A stretch of 64,000 nucleotides of DNA from Fodinibius salipaludis (GCF_002287075.1 NZ_NSKE01000007.1:124001-188000); one strand, 5' to 3'; positions 14,920 through 25,056 are shown, numbered from the stretch's first letter. Numbers and translations: made by a program. The notes: a model not told the origin generated them from the sequence alone.

Positions 14920-17613
14920 ATGAAATCAACAGTTAGATTATTTTCTGTATTCATAATATTGCTATTCCCATTAGTGCTTTTCGCGCAAAGCCCAGCCACA
15001 TTAGAAGGTACTATATTGGATACCAATGGCGAAGCACTTGCAGGAGCTAATATTTTCTTAGTTGAGAGCTCCCAGGGTACAGCTGCAGACGAAGACGGGA
15101 GCTACACCATAGAAAATATTGATCCCGGCACATACACCGTACGGGTTACCTTTGTGGGATACCAACAAATAGATGAAGAAATATCATTGTCTGCTGGACA
15201 GACGGTAACCCGAAATTTTACCATGCAAGAAACAGCCGTCATGGGTGAAGGAGTAACTGTAACAGTGGGTTCGCGTGCCGGACACACCGCTGCAGATGAA
15301 CTGGCGGTTCCAGTTGATGTATATACTGCCCTTGACCTGGAAAAAGTCGGTTCTTCAGAAGTTGGACAAATGCTTGAACAGGTCGCACCCTCGGTCAACT
15401 TTCCCCAGCAAACAGTTGCTGACGGAATGGATGCCTTGCGATCATTTACCTTACGTGGACTTAGCCCCGACCATACGCTGGTACTTATCAATGGAAAACG
15501 ACGCCACAAGTCGGCGCTCGTTAACAGACTGGGATCGGGCATCCAAAAAGGGTCAAGCCCGGTGGATATGAATGCCATCCCGGCCAGTGCAGTGCAACAA
15601 ATGGAGGTATTGCGTGATGGTGCCGCTGCGCAGTACGGATCAGATGCCATAGCGGGAGTTGTAAATATTCAGCTTAAAGAGGAACCGGTTCCTCTTTCTA
15701 TGAGTTACAAACTGGGCGGCAATGCCACCGACAATTTTTCCAATGATGGAACAACCCAAGACTTTACCGCCGCCTATGGATTGCCAATCGGTGAAAACGG
15801 ATATATTAATCTATTTGGTGAACTTCGCCTGCAAGATCCAACAAATCGGGCCGGTGCAAGTCCACGCGATCAAATCATGGCAGGTGATGGTGATATTGTC
15901 ATGGATATGGATGGCGACGGCGTCCAAGAGGTCGTTGAAAAAAACAATCCTGTTCAACAGCCTAACTTTCACTGGGGCAGCGGCGAATCAGACAATTATT
16001 ATCTTTGGGGCAATTCTGCCATTCCCATTAACGAATCGATGGAAGTATATGCTTTCGGCGGCTACAGTTATCGCGACGCCCTCGGTCAGGGTTTTTATCG
16101 CCGATCATTAGGAGATCGCAACTGGCCGGAAATATATCCGATTGGATTTCTGCCCGAATTTGATATAAAAATCAATGATTACTCTGGTTCTCTCGGTCTT
16201 CGTGGACAGATAGGCGAATGGAATTACGATTTCAATCTGCAAACAGGCAGCAATGATTTCGAGTACAACATCACAAACTCACTTAATGTGACGCTTGGTC
16301 CTAACTCCACGCAAACAGAATTTTATGCTGGCACGGTTGGATTCCAACAGTCTCATGCCATGCTCGATCTCGATCGAACATTTGATGTAGGTCTTGCCGG
16401 TCCGCTTAACTTTGCTACAGGCGCTGTCTATCGCATCGATCAGTATGAGATTACCGCCGGCGAAGAAAATTCTTATATCGATGGCCCTGTTAAAACCAAT
16501 CAAAATGGTGGCCGTGCTGCTCCCGGTGCCCAGGTATTTCCCGGTTTCCGTCCAAGTCAGGTAGTAGATGAAAGCCGGTCAAATATTGCAACCTATGTGG
16601 ATTTAGAAGCTGACATTACCGAAAAGTTTCTGATGAATGTTGCAGGACGATTTGAAAGCTACAGCGATTTTGGGGAAACAATTAACGGTAAGTTAGCCAT
16701 GCGTTTTCAACCACAGGAAGAGCTCATATTCCGGGGGGCGGTAAGTACTGGTTTTAGAGCTCCCAACCTTGCACAACGTTATTTTTCAAAGGTATCTACA
16801 ACCTTTATTAATAATGTGCCATACGAAGTTGGACTCTTTAATAATGAAAGTGAAGTAGCGGATGCCCTCGGTGTTCCGGATTTAAAAGAGGAAAAATCGT
16901 TCAACGTGAGTGGCGGTCTTGCTGTAAGTCCTACTGATGCCTTTACTTTTACTGTTGATGTTTTCCATATCGATATCGAAGATCGGATCATTTTATCAGG
17001 AAATATGGCCGGTACGGAAATTGAGAATCTGGTTTCGCAATATGGGGCCCAACGCGTTCAAATGTTTTCTAACGCCATTGATACCAGAACGTGGGGAATT
17101 GACTTAACAGCATCATATCGAACCGTGATAGGTGAGAACGGCACACTGTATTTGAAAAGTGCCTTAAACAGTACCCGAAATCGTCTGGCAAGTGGAGTAG
17201 CTACTCCTACACAATTAAGTCAGTCATTTGGGGAAAGTATATTCGGCCGTGAGGCTCGTTTAGAACTTGCCCGGGAACGCCCTAAAAATACGCTTAACCT
17301 GGAGGCCACCTATGATAACGGTCCGTTTAGTTTAAGCATGATGAGCAAGCGGTATGGAGAAGTACTGGTACCGGATCAGGATCCTGCTCAAGATTATACG
17401 TTGGGCAGCGAATGGGTTATTAATTTGTCGACCAGTTACCAAATAGTGGAAGGATATGCCCGCATTACGGTAGGAGCCCGAAACCTGCTCGACAATTACC
17501 CGGATCTTACTCCTGATCACTCTAATTTCCTTGGCATATTCCCGTATCCCACTGCTTCACCACTTGGATTTAATGGGCGATATGTCTATTCAAAACTCTC
17601 AATATCATTTTAA
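14920..17613 (+). CDS. TonB-dependent outer-membrane receptor
   Basis: 897 residues. Signal peptide 1-23 ending F-A-Q. A carboxypeptidase-D regulatory-like domain at about 26-105 (L-E-G-T-I-L-D-T-N-G-E-A-L-A-G-A-N) is typical of Bacteroidota receptors. The plug is at about 125-250 (L-R-G-L-S-P-D-H-T-L-V-L-I-N-G-K, then V-L-R-D-G-A-A-A-Q-Y-G-S-D-A-I-A-G-V). A 22-strand barrel follows, ending in aromatic Phe (K-L-S-I-S-F). It imports a ligand across the outer membrane with energy from TonB-ExbBD. No SusD-like partner is adjacent, which argues against a classical polysaccharide locus. The ligand cannot be read from sequence. It is followed by a strong terminator. Confidence 0.92.
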   Translation: MKSTVRLFSVFIILLFPLVLFAQSPATLEGTILDTNGEALAGANIFLVESSQGTAADEDGSYTIENIDPGTYTVRVTFVGYQQIDEEISLSAGQTVTRNFTMQETAVMGEGVTVTVGSRAGHTAADELAVPVDVYTALDLEKVGSSEVGQMLEQVAPSVNFPQQTVADGMDALRSFTLRGLSPDHTLVLINGKRRHKSALVNRLGSGIQKGSSPVDMNAIPASAVQQMEVLRDGAAAQYGSDAIAGVVNIQLKEEPVPLSMSYKLGGNATDNFSNDGTTQDFTAAYGLPIGENGYINLFGELRLQDPTNRAGASPRDQIMAGDGDIVMDMDGDGVQEVVEKNNPVQQPNFHWGSGESDNYYLWGNSAIPINESMEVYAFGGYSYRDALGQGFYRRSLGDRNWPEIYPIGFLPEFDIKINDYSGSLGLRGQIGEWNYDFNLQTGSNDFEYNITNSLNVTLGPNSTQTEFYAGTVGFQQSHAMLDLDRTFDVGLAGPLNFATGAVYRIDQYEITAGEENSYIDGPVKTNQNGGRAAPGAQVFPGFRPSQVVDESRSNIATYVDLEADITEKFLMNVAGRFESYSDFGETINGKLAMRFQPQEELIFRGAVSTGFRAPNLAQRYFSKVSTTFINNVPYEVGLFNNESEVADALGVPDLKEEKSFNVSGGLAVSPTDAFTFTVDVFHIDIEDRIILSGNMAGTEIENLVSQYGAQRVQMFSNAIDTRTWGIDLTASYRTVIGENGTLYLKSALNSTRNRLASGVATPTQLSQSFGESIFGREARLELARERPKNTLNLEATYDNGPFSLSMMSKRYGEVLVPDQDPAQDYTLGSEWVINLSTSYQIVEGYARITVGARNLLDNYPDLTPDHSNFLGIFPYPTASPLGFNGRYVYSKLSISF

Positions 17614-17626
17614 CAAAGCACGTTAA

Positions 17627-17680
17627 CCCAATGCTCTCTGCTCCTTCATTTCCGGAGTAGAGAGTACATTGGGTATTATT
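17627..17680 (+). terminator. long-stem terminator after the TonB receptor gene
   Basis: Arms CCCAATGCTCTCTGCTCC (17627-17644) and GGAGTAGAGAGTACATTGGG (17654-17673) form a nearly perfect stem followed by TATTATTTT. Confidence 0.8.
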
Positions 17681-17817
17681 TTAGATATTCGTTGTTAATT
17701 CTCTTACAATTCAATTCTTTACAAAACGTTGCTACAATTCCTGAGCATGTATTGTACTTGCAACAAAACTTTTCTCTGGATAAAACAAGAACTGTGTGCT
17801 CAAAAAAAATTAGTCTA

Positions 17818-19530
17818 ATGAACAAAACGATTTACTCTCGATTTCTTACCTGGATTTTATTCATTGCACTTTTTGTATCACTGCCCAGTGAAAGTATTGC
17901 TCAAATTGGCTGGGCTAAATCCTATGAAAATGGCATTGTCGTTTCCGCCGAAAAACATGCCTCACAAGTGGGCAAAAAAAATCTTCAGCAAGGCGGCAAT
18001 GCCGTTGATGCAGCCGTAGCCGTACAGTTTGCATTGGCCGTTACCGAACCACGTGCCGGTAATATTGGCGGGGGCGGATTTATGGTATTGCATATGGCTG
18101 ATGGTACTACTACTTCGCTCGACTTTCGCGAAAGGGCACCAGAAAAAGCCACTAAAGATATGTTCATACAAGATGGGGAATACCAACCGGATCTCAGCAG
18201 AAGATCGGCCCTGGCATCCGGTGTACCCGGTGTGGTTGATGGCATGATCAAGGCTCTTGAGCGTTATGGAAACCTCCCATTGGAAACGGTTATAGAACCG
18301 GCCATCAAATTAGCGCGAGAAGGATTCCCATTGACATGGAAACAGGCTCAAGACCTCAATAATTACGCAGATGATTTCAAGGAATACCGGACATCCCGAC
18401 GATATTTTACCAAGAAAGATAAAACGCCCTACCAAGAAGGAGACTTATTTGTACAGGAGGATCTGTCCAAAACCTTAGATCGTATTGCACGCATGGGTCG
18501 GGATGGATTTTATTCCGGACTTACGGCCGATCGCATCGTCAATACTATGGAACGGCTCGGAGGTATTATCAGCTACAGTGATCTAAAAAATTATGAGAGC
18601 AAATGGCGCGATCCTGTAAAAACCTCTTTCAACGGATACGATCTACACATTATGCCTCCCCCCAGCAGCGGAAGTATCGCTATTGCACAAATGTTAACCT
18701 CACTCGAAAATTACGATTTAAAAGAGCTGGGGTTCAACTCGGCTAAATATGTCCATCTCGTTACCGAAGCTATGCGACGCGCTTTTGCCGACCGAGCCCA
18801 CTTCTTAGGCGATCCCGATTTTGTACGTATTCCACAATCCGGCCTGTTAGATTCGGCCTACAATCATGATCGCATGCAAAGTTTTCGGTGGGATACGGTT
18901 ACCTCCAGCGACAGCATCTCGCACGGCGATCCGTTACAATACCAAGAATCCAAAGAAACTACCCATTTTTCCATCGTAGATGAAAATGGAAATGCCGTAG
19001 CGGTAACAACAACGTTGAATGGCTCTTTCGGAAACAAAATTGCGGTTGACGGGGCCGGATTTTTGCTCAACAACGAAATGGATGACTTTACCGCTCAGCC
19101 GGGTGAACCCAATATGTTTGGGTTGATACAGGGCAAGGCCAATGCCGTAGCTCCCAAAAAGCGGATGCTCAGCAGCATGTCTCCCACCATCGTTACTAAA
19201 AACGACTCCACGAGAATGGTTCTAGGGGCTGCGGGTGGGCCGCGTATTATTACGGCTACGTTCCACAACTTTCTGAACATGGCAGTCTTTGGGATGGAGC
19301 CTCAAAAAGCCAACTCTGCCCCACGCTTCCATCATCAGTGGATGCCCGATAAACTATATTACGAAGAATTTGGGTTGAGTCCTGATACAAAAGAAAAACT
19401 GAAAGAGATGGGACACACGCTAAGCGTAACAAGCGGTGTTGGCCGTGCCCATACGGTCTATGTTGATGAAAATGGGTTGAAATATGGTGCTCCGGACCCC
19501 CGAGGCGACGGCGCCGCCGAAGGGTATTAA
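17818..19530 (+). CDS. ggt: gamma-glutamyltransferase
   Basis: 570 residues from the ATG at 17818. The frame is open back to 17692, but only this start gives a normal signal peptide (N-K-T-I-Y-S-R-F-L..S-I-A-Q). The N-terminal Ntn fold is seen in G-G-N-A-V-D-A-A-V-A and G-N-I-G-G-G-G-F-M-V. The catalytic nucleophile is Thr381 in T-T-H-F-S-I-V-D, the new N-terminus of the small subunit after self-cleavage. P-P-S-S-G-S-I-A and the G-A-A-G-G-P-R-I core line the active site. It transfers or hydrolyses gamma-glutamyl groups (glutathione and related peptides) in the periplasm. Length is as usual for the family. It probably stands alone. Confidence 0.93.
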   Translation: MNKTIYSRFLTWILFIALFVSLPSESIAQIGWAKSYENGIVVSAEKHASQVGKKNLQQGGNAVDAAVAVQFALAVTEPRAGNIGGGGFMVLHMADGTTTSLDFRERAPEKATKDMFIQDGEYQPDLSRRSALASGVPGVVDGMIKALERYGNLPLETVIEPAIKLAREGFPLTWKQAQDLNNYADDFKEYRTSRRYFTKKDKTPYQEGDLFVQEDLSKTLDRIARMGRDGFYSGLTADRIVNTMERLGGIISYSDLKNYESKWRDPVKTSFNGYDLHIMPPPSSGSIAIAQMLTSLENYDLKELGFNSAKYVHLVTEAMRRAFADRAHFLGDPDFVRIPQSGLLDSAYNHDRMQSFRWDTVTSSDSISHGDPLQYQESKETTHFSIVDENGNAVAVTTTLNGSFGNKIAVDGAGFLLNNEMDDFTAQPGEPNMFGLIQGKANAVAPKKRMLSSMSPTIVTKNDSTRMVLGAAGGPRIITATFHNFLNMAVFGMEPQKANSAPRFHHQWMPDKLYYEEFGLSPDTKEKLKEMGHTLSVTSGVGRAHTVYVDENGLKYGAPDPRGDGAAEGY

Positions 19531-19677
19531 GTCCGATCAGTTTTACTGGAATATTCTATCTCCATCTGGATACCATGCTCTGCGTTGTATCCAAAAGACA
19601 TAATTAATTAGGGTTGTAAAATCCGGCTCCTTTTGCCATAATCAGTATCGTATAATTTAAGAAGAGGCAACTCTACT

Positions 19678-20736
19678 ATGAGCAATAATATTGATACTGC
19701 AATACAGTCTATTGAATGGCGAGAAGATCATGTCCGTATTTTAGATCAAACCTACTTGCCCAGACGCGAAGTCTATAGCGAAATACGAGATGTGGGACGC
19801 ATGTGGGAAGCCATTAAGAAATTACGCATCCGCGGTGCTCCCGCTATCGGGATTGCAGCGGCCTATGGTTTATATTTGGGGATTAAAGATCTGCCCGAAA
19901 ATTCGTTTGAAAGCTTCATAGTAGAAGTCGATCGCATTGCTGAATACCTGGAAGGGGCTCGGCCCACAGCAGTGAACCTTAAATGGGCCACGGATCGGAT
20001 TAAGTCGACTATCCATGCGCATAAGGATAAGGATATCAGCGAGATTAAAGAGATCGTACTCCAAACGGCTAAAACTATCCATGATGAGGACAAACGCACC
20101 TGCAAAAAGATTGGTGAAAACGGTGTTGAGCTAATCCCCAAAGAAGCCCAAGTGCTAACTCATTGCAATACCGGCAGTCTTGCAACAGGACAATACGGCA
20201 CGGCCCTTTCAGTAATACTTCACGCCTACGAACAAGGTAAAAAAACATTCGTCTGGGTGGATGAAACACGCCCGTTGCTACAGGGATCACGCCTTACTGC
20301 CTGGGAACTGATGAATGCGGAGGTACCGATGAAAATAATAACTGATTCCAGCGCCGGGTTGCTCATGCGTCGGGGAGAAGTTGATCTGGTTATCGTTGGG
20401 GCCGATCGTATTGCCGCCAATGGTGATTTTGCCAATAAAATAGGGACCTATCCCCTTGCAGTATTAGCACGGGAAAATGAAATCCCTTTTTATGTCGCTG
20501 CACCGCTTTCCACTATCGATATGGAAATAGAAACCGGTAATGAAATCCCTCTGGAGGAGCGCGAGCAAGATGAGGTCCTTAATTACAGCGATGCACAAAT
20601 AGCGCCCAAAAAAGCAGAGGCTTACAATCCCGCATTCGACATTACGCCTAACAAATATATTTCAGGAATTGTTACAGAAGAGGGAATAATTGAGCCGCCT
20701 TTTGAGAAAAGTTTCAAAAATATTTTTGAGGATTGA
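19678..20736 (+). CDS. mtnA: S-methyl-5-thioribose-1-phosphate isomerase
   Basis: 352 residues, normal length. It converts MTR-1-P to methylthioribulose-1-P in methionine salvage. Motifs: R-G-A-P-A-I-G (52-58), N-T-G-S-L-A-T following catalytic Cys163, and G-A-D-R-I-A-A-N-G-D with Asp243, the general acid in the Bacillus enzyme. An AAGAGG ribosome site lies 12 nt before the ATG. None of the other salvage genes (mtnK, mtnB, mtnC) is adjacent, so the pathway must be completed elsewhere or the enzyme serves another aldose-phosphate. Confidence 0.93.
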   Translation: MSNNIDTAIQSIEWREDHVRILDQTYLPRREVYSEIRDVGRMWEAIKKLRIRGAPAIGIAAAYGLYLGIKDLPENSFESFIVEVDRIAEYLEGARPTAVNLKWATDRIKSTIHAHKDKDISEIKEIVLQTAKTIHDEDKRTCKKIGENGVELIPKEAQVLTHCNTGSLATGQYGTALSVILHAYEQGKKTFVWVDETRPLLQGSRLTAWELMNAEVPMKIITDSSAGLLMRRGEVDLVIVGADRIAANGDFANKIGTYPLAVLARENEIPFYVAAPLSTIDMEIETGNEIPLEEREQDEVLNYSDAQIAPKKAEAYNPAFDITPNKYISGIVTEEGIIEPPFEKSFKNIFED

Positions 20737-20754
20737 GATAACAGAAACCAAATA

Positions 20755-21141
20755 TCACTCAAAATGTTCTAAAATAGCATCGGCATCTATACCACCGTGC
20801 GAACCGTGCCAAACCACCTCACCGTTATCAACCAATATAGCCTGCGGCGACTGGTGACGAACATCTAATTCAGATGCAATTTTGTTAGAGACATCACGGC
20901 TACGAACCACATTCACAAAATGCATGTCGGCATGCTCTTTTATATTATCTGATGCCATTTCAAGATTTCCTTTAGCTACAAAACACACGCTGCAGCGGTG
21001 ACTGTGTTTGTAAATCAGCTGCGGCTTTTCTTTTGATGCTTCTATAATAGGATCTACCTGAGAAAGGTCTGAAATCATTTCCCAGATATCACTCGTTTCT
21101 GATCCCGAAAACGCATTTTTTACTGAATTAAATAAGCCCAT
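20755..21141 (-). CDS. ytxJ: bacillithiol-system redox protein, YtxJ family
   Basis: 128 residues from the ATG at 21141, where the usual M-G-L-F-N start of the family is found; an ATG 21 bases upstream (21162) is also in frame. Thioredoxin-like fold with the K-H-S-H-R-C motif corresponding to K-H-S-T-R-C of YtxJ; a second Cys follows three residues later (C-S-V-C), which is unusual. The family is a monothiol bacilliredoxin-like protein found in organisms that make bacillithiol. The cell therefore probably uses bacillithiol rather than glutathione. Ends 18 bases past the convergent mtnA stop. Confidence 0.85.
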   Translation of the reverse strand: MGLFNSVKNAFSGSETSDIWEMISDLSQVDPIIEASKEKPQLIYKHSHRCSVCFVAKGNLEMASDNIKEHADMHFVNVVRSRDVSNKIASELDVRHQSPQAILVDNGEVVWHGSHGGIDADAILEHFE

Positions 21142-21265
21142 AACATTTAACTTTCGTTTCATTCAGTTAACGTTACGCAGCAGAGCTACGGAACGAGATT
21201 TAAATATTCCTCTTCATTCATCTGGTCGCAAATCCAGCGGTCGGATGAATATTTAGTTTTTTTAA

Positions 21266-22342
21266 TTAATCTCCCAGGCAAATGCCGATATCTCGCGCCG
21301 TCTGTACGGTATCACTTTCAAGCGAAACAGATTTCATCTTTCCTTCAATGCTGGTAATAGGAATCCGCGTCAGTTTATTATCCTGAAGTACCACCAGCTT
21401 ATTATAATCGTGTTCTTCTACGCATCGGATAGCAGCTGCACCAAATCGGAGGGAAATTAGCCGATCATAGGTAGAGGGCGATCCGCCACGCTGAAGGTGT
21501 CCCAATACAACTGATCGAGACTCCTTACCGGTTCGCTCCGAAAGTTCATCAGCTAACTGATCAGCAATACCGCCCAGCTGCACCTCCTGTCCCGGTGTTT
21601 TACCCTTGGTTACAATTTCACCGTCTTTTTTCTTTGCTCCCTCGGCAACCACAATCATGGTGTAATGACGTCCCTTCGATTCCCGCTCTTTTATTTTTTC
21701 TACAATAGAATCATAACTAAAGGGAATTTCGGGTATTAAAACCACATCTGCCGAAGCAGCAATACCAGAATAAAGTGCAATCCATCCGGCGTAGCGCCCC
21801 ATCACTTCCACGACCATTAGACGGTGATGCGATTCGGCTGTAGTCGTAATACGGTCAATAGCTTCCGTTGCAATATCAATAGCGGTATCAAAACCGAGGG
21901 TTACATCGCAGCCGTAAATATCGTTATCAATGGTTTTGGGCACCCCCACCACATTAAGCCCCTTATGAATAAGCTTACTGGCAATATTCATTGATCCATC
22001 GCCGCCAATAGCCACAAGGGCATCAATGCCATGATCTTCAAACGTCTGGACCAGCTGGTCAGATACATCTTTGGTACCCCAGCTGCCATCATCTTTTTGA
22101 TATGGCATCTCAAAAGGGTTCCCGCGGTTGGCCGTTCCCAAAATAGTACCGCCCTGCAGCGTAATACCCTGCACAGCCTGGGCATCGAGCTTTACGAAAG
22201 GTTCATCAGTAAATATCGAACCATATCCGTTTTTGATACCATAGACTTCCCAGCCTCTTTTTAGTGCTGCCAATGTAGCCGCACGAATAGCAGCATTAAG
22301 ACCTGGTGCATCACCACCACCTGTATTAATAGCAATCTTCAT
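21266..22342 (-). CDS. pfkA: 6-phosphofructokinase, group III type
   Basis: 358 residues. Phosphorylates fructose-6-phosphate in glycolysis. N-terminal G-G-G-D-A-P-G-L-N, G-G-D-G-S (about residue 104 region), P-K-T-I-D-N-D with catalytic Asp, and M-G-R-Y-A-G for substrate binding. The G-G-D-G-S form (Gly, not Asp) points to ATP as phosphoryl donor, while the Lys in P-K-T-I-D-N-D is the group III/PPi-type residue; such Gly/Lys enzymes are usually ATP-dependent. It starts 3 bases after the stop of the Sua5/YciO gene, so the two are co-transcribed. Confidence 0.9.
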   Translation of the reverse strand: MKIAINTGGGDAPGLNAAIRAATLAALKRGWEVYGIKNGYGSIFTDEPFVKLDAQAVQGITLQGGTILGTANRGNPFEMPYQKDDGSWGTKDVSDQLVQTFEDHGIDALVAIGGDGSMNIASKLIHKGLNVVGVPKTIDNDIYGCDVTLGFDTAIDIATEAIDRITTTAESHHRLMVVEVMGRYAGWIALYSGIAASADVVLIPEIPFSYDSIVEKIKERESKGRHYTMIVVAEGAKKKDGEIVTKGKTPGQEVQLGGIADQLADELSERTGKESRSVVLGHLQRGGSPSTYDRLISLRFGAAAIRCVEEHDYNKLVVLQDNKLTRIPITSIEGKMKSVSLESDTVQTARDIGICLGD

Positions 22343-22345
22343 ACA

Positions 22346-23017
22346 CTAACTTTGTTTTTCTAACGGTTCTCGTTGCCTTTCAAACACTTCTTCCACTCGT
22401 TCAATTCCGAGGCCGCGACGAACAATCTTGGTATTATCATCGGTCATATCCAAGATTGTGGTTTCTTGGGAAGGTAACTCCTGTTGATTGTCAATCGTCA
22501 CATCTACCTGCTTGTCAAATTTTCGTAAGAACGGTTCTCTATCAAATTTTTCCAAAGCATTATCATCCATCTCCGGCTTTTTAGCGGTAATAGCAAGCAT
22601 GGGATTACCAACCTCGCGGACCAGACCCTCACAAATAGGATAGTCGGGCACACGAATACCAACCGTTTTTTTCTTGGGATGCACAAGCAGCTTGGGCACC
22701 TCTTTGGTAGCCGGTAAGATAAAAGTATACGGACCGGGAATAAGGCGTTTAATAAGCTTAAAATTATAGTCAGAAATATGTGCAAACTTTGCTATACCCG
22801 ATAAAGAATCACATAATATGGTTAAGTGATCCCCCTTTCCCAACTGCCGAATCTCACGAATCCGCTCAATCCCTTTTTTATTTTTATAATCACAGCCAAG
22901 GGCATACTGGCTGTCGGTCGGAAACAGCAAGACAGCACCATCTTTAACCTTGTCGGCAATTTCAAATAATCGTTTTACATGGGGAGTTTCAGGATGCAGT
23001 TTAATTCGTTCTGCCAT
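22346..23017 (-). CDS. Sua5/YciO/YrdC-family protein, probable threonylcarbamoyl-AMP synthase
   Basis: 223 residues of a single YrdC-like domain: L-L-F-P-T-D-S-Q-Y-A-L-G-C-D near the start, G-D-H-L-T-I-L, P-G-P-Y-T-F-I-L-P-A-T, then V-G-I-R-V-P-D-Y-P. The family makes threonylcarbamoyl-AMP for the t6A37 modification of ANN-decoding tRNAs. The sequence style (T-D-S-Q-Y, no clear S-A-N motif) is closer to the YciO branch, whose role is less certain; therefore no gene symbol is given. First gene of a two-gene operon with pfkA. Confidence 0.85.
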   Translation of the reverse strand: MAERIKLHPETPHVKRLFEIADKVKDGAVLLFPTDSQYALGCDYKNKKGIERIREIRQLGKGDHLTILCDSLSGIAKFAHISDYNFKLIKRLIPGPYTFILPATKEVPKLLVHPKKKTVGIRVPDYPICEGLVREVGNPMLAITAKKPEMDDNALEKFDREPFLRKFDKQVDVTIDNQQELPSQETTILDMTDDNTKIVRRGLGIERVEEVFERQREPLEKQS

Positions 23018-23235
23018 GGGTAAACCTCATATTTTAGGAATTATACGATATTAGATAAGCTCAAAAAAGCGCACGGAATGATTCGCTATAAAATGTTGTG
23101 ATAGTAAACCAAATGAAATAACATTTAATCTCATAATTCATCTTATTTTATGCGCTTTTGAACTTCATTAATAACACTTTGATCACGGATAATCAATACT
23201 ATTTCTAACAAATCATTAAATAAACTATTACAACT

Positions 23236-23943
23236 ATGGATACATCAGTGCAAGCTCAATGGTTAGGACATTCTGCATTTAAACTCACAAGTCCTGAGGG
23301 TACAACAATATTAGTCGACCCTTTTCTCTCGGGAAATCCAACCACTCCGGACGAGTATAAACAACAGGATGACGTCGATTTTATTCTACTAACCCATGGA
23401 CATGAAGATCACGTAGGCGACACGCTGGACATCGCAGAAGAAACCGGGTGTAAAGTGGTTACAATGGTTGAACTTTCTCGGTTGCTGGTTAGCAAGCACG
23501 GCCTCAACGAAGATCAGGCCGTCGAATTTAATAAAGGCGGTACAGTTGCTTTTGATGATTTCTCCGTCACTATGGTATCGGCCAACCACAGCTCATCTTT
23601 CCAGGGCGATTACGCGGGCGAACCTGCCGGACTGGTGATCTCCTTTTATGACGATATTACCTTTTATCATCTCGGTGATACCAACATCTTTTATGAACTT
23701 GAGCTCTATGGTGAGCTTTACGAACCCGATATTGTTGCTGTCCCAATGGGCGACCACTATACTATGGGGCCGGGCGAAGGTGCTATGGCCTGCGATCTAC
23801 TTCAAGCCGATTATGCAGTCCCCATTCACTACGGCACGTTCCCACCGCTAACGGGCGATCCCGAAGACTTCAAAAAATACACTGAGAAATCAACCGACAC
23901 TGAAGTCTGGATTCCCAAAGCCGGAGAAAATTTCCTGGCTTAA
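23236..23943 (+). CDS. UPF0173-family metal-dependent hydrolase
   Basis: 235 residues with a metallo-beta-lactamase fold. W-L-G-H-S-A-F comes near the start, L-V-D-P-F-L-S-G-N-P follows, then the metal motif T-H-G-H-E-D-H-V-G-D, H-L-G-D-T and a final histidine in V-P-I-H-Y-G-T. The length is typical of the family. The natural substrate is unknown; relatives include UlaG-like lactonases. Single gene, followed by a strong terminator. Confidence 0.9.
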   Translation: MDTSVQAQWLGHSAFKLTSPEGTTILVDPFLSGNPTTPDEYKQQDDVDFILLTHGHEDHVGDTLDIAEETGCKVVTMVELSRLLVSKHGLNEDQAVEFNKGGTVAFDDFSVTMVSANHSSSFQGDYAGEPAGLVISFYDDITFYHLGDTNIFYELELYGELYEPDIVAVPMGDHYTMGPGEGAMACDLLQADYAVPIHYGTFPPLTGDPEDFKKYTEKSTDTEVWIPKAGENFLA

Positions 23944-23963
23944 CATCTATGCTCATTCCAATA

Positions 23964-23997
23964 GAAAAAGGCGCAAACAATTTTGCGCCTTTTTCTT
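23964..23997. terminator. bidirectional terminator between convergent genes
   Basis: AAAAAGGCGCAAA-ACAA-TTTTGCGCCTTTTT symmetric hairpin serving the UPF0173 gene (+) and the USP gene (-). Confidence 0.9.
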
Positions 23998-24021
23998 ATT
24001 TAATGGGATTTGAACTAACCG

Positions 24022-25026
24022 CTATTTCTTGGTCAACTTCTTTTCATCCGGCTTAACGGTGAGCACCGGCATATTCAGCGACTGTGCAACCTTCTCGGTT
24101 GTGGAACCCAACAGCAAGTGAGCAAAACCGCTGTGACCATGCGTAGCCATCACTACCACATCAGCATTTTCCGTGGCATAATCCTCAATACCCAAGTGGG
24201 CCGAAACCACTCGTTCTACGGCCGTATAAATATTTATCCGACGGCTTGATGCATTATCCGATACCACAAACTGATCTCTGAATCTTTTCTCACCGCGAGC
24301 AATCTTCACATTATCCATGCCCTCGGTAGCTAAATAATCATCTAACCGAGCCATCAGAGATTCATAAATATTTTGCTTTTCCGTTTTTTGTGGATCTCGA
24401 CTTTCTGAATCCAGCGGACTGCCATAGAGCTCCTGCACGTGATAGAAAGTAATATCGGCATCATAAATTGATGCCAATGCCAACGCTATAGGCAGGGCAG
24501 TAAACGATAGCTCTGATCCATCCGTAGGTATCATTATCTCTTTTAGTCCTTCGGCATTGAGTCCTTCATCCACCGTAAACACCGGAACTGAAGAATGTCG
24601 AACAACTTTGTTGGTCGTCGAACCGCGCATCAAATTCGATTTATGATGTCCTTTGGTAGGCATCACAATCAAATCATAGCTATTCTCTTTTGCATATTCG
24701 GCAATAGCTGTAGAAGGTTTTCGATCAATTTTGCAGATGGCCTCTCCTTTCGACTCCTCGGAAATATAATCATCCATCGCCTTTTCCATTTGATGCAATG
24801 CCTCTTTTTGAACGTTGGGATACAGCTCTTTATCCACATCCAGCGGAGCCTGCATGTTTGATAAACTTTTGTGGAAGTAAGTAAGCATTGGAATAACATG
24901 GATAAAATCTACTTTTGCTCCTACACGATGAGCAATTTCCTGGGCATGACGATACGCCAGCTGAGCGTTTTCTGAGAAGTCTGTGGGTACTAATATTTTT
25001 TGAATATCCTTCATGATAACAGCCAT
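24022..25026 (-). CDS. tandem-domain universal stress protein
   Basis: 334 residues with two UspA domains. The first spans about 5-155 (I-L-V-P-T-D-F-S-E..V-M-P-T-K-G-H). The second spans about 165-328 (I-M-I-P-T-D-G-S-E-L-S..V-M-A-T-H-G-H-S-G). Both end in the nucleotide-binding loop type G-S-T-T-x-K-V, so ATP binding is likely. Cytoplasmic stress or survival role by family. Two Met codons (1 and 5) are possible starts. It sits 30 bases downstream of the DUF368 gene on the same strand, suggesting co-transcription. Confidence 0.92.
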   Translation of the reverse strand: MAVIMKDIQKILVPTDFSENAQLAYRHAQEIAHRVGAKVDFIHVIPMLTYFHKSLSNMQAPLDVDKELYPNVQKEALHQMEKAMDDYISEESKGEAICKIDRKPSTAIAEYAKENSYDLIVMPTKGHHKSNLMRGSTTNKVVRHSSVPVFTVDEGLNAEGLKEIMIPTDGSELSFTALPIALALASIYDADITFYHVQELYGSPLDSESRDPQKTEKQNIYESLMARLDDYLATEGMDNVKIARGEKRFRDQFVVSDNASSRRINIYTAVERVVSAHLGIEDYATENADVVVMATHGHSGFAHLLLGSTTEKVAQSLNMPVLTVKPDEKKLTKK

Positions 25027-25056
25027 TATTTAAGATTTAATTCTCTTTAATAAACA

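Noticed and set aside
15102-15650. 182-codon minus-strand ORF within the TonB receptor
   Set aside because: Antisense to the conserved plug domain, no family resemblance, no start signals.
21266-22342. Pyrophosphate-dependent phosphofructokinase
   Set aside because: The G-G-D-G-S motif has Gly where PPi enzymes have Asp, despite the Lys in P-K-T-I-D-N-D.
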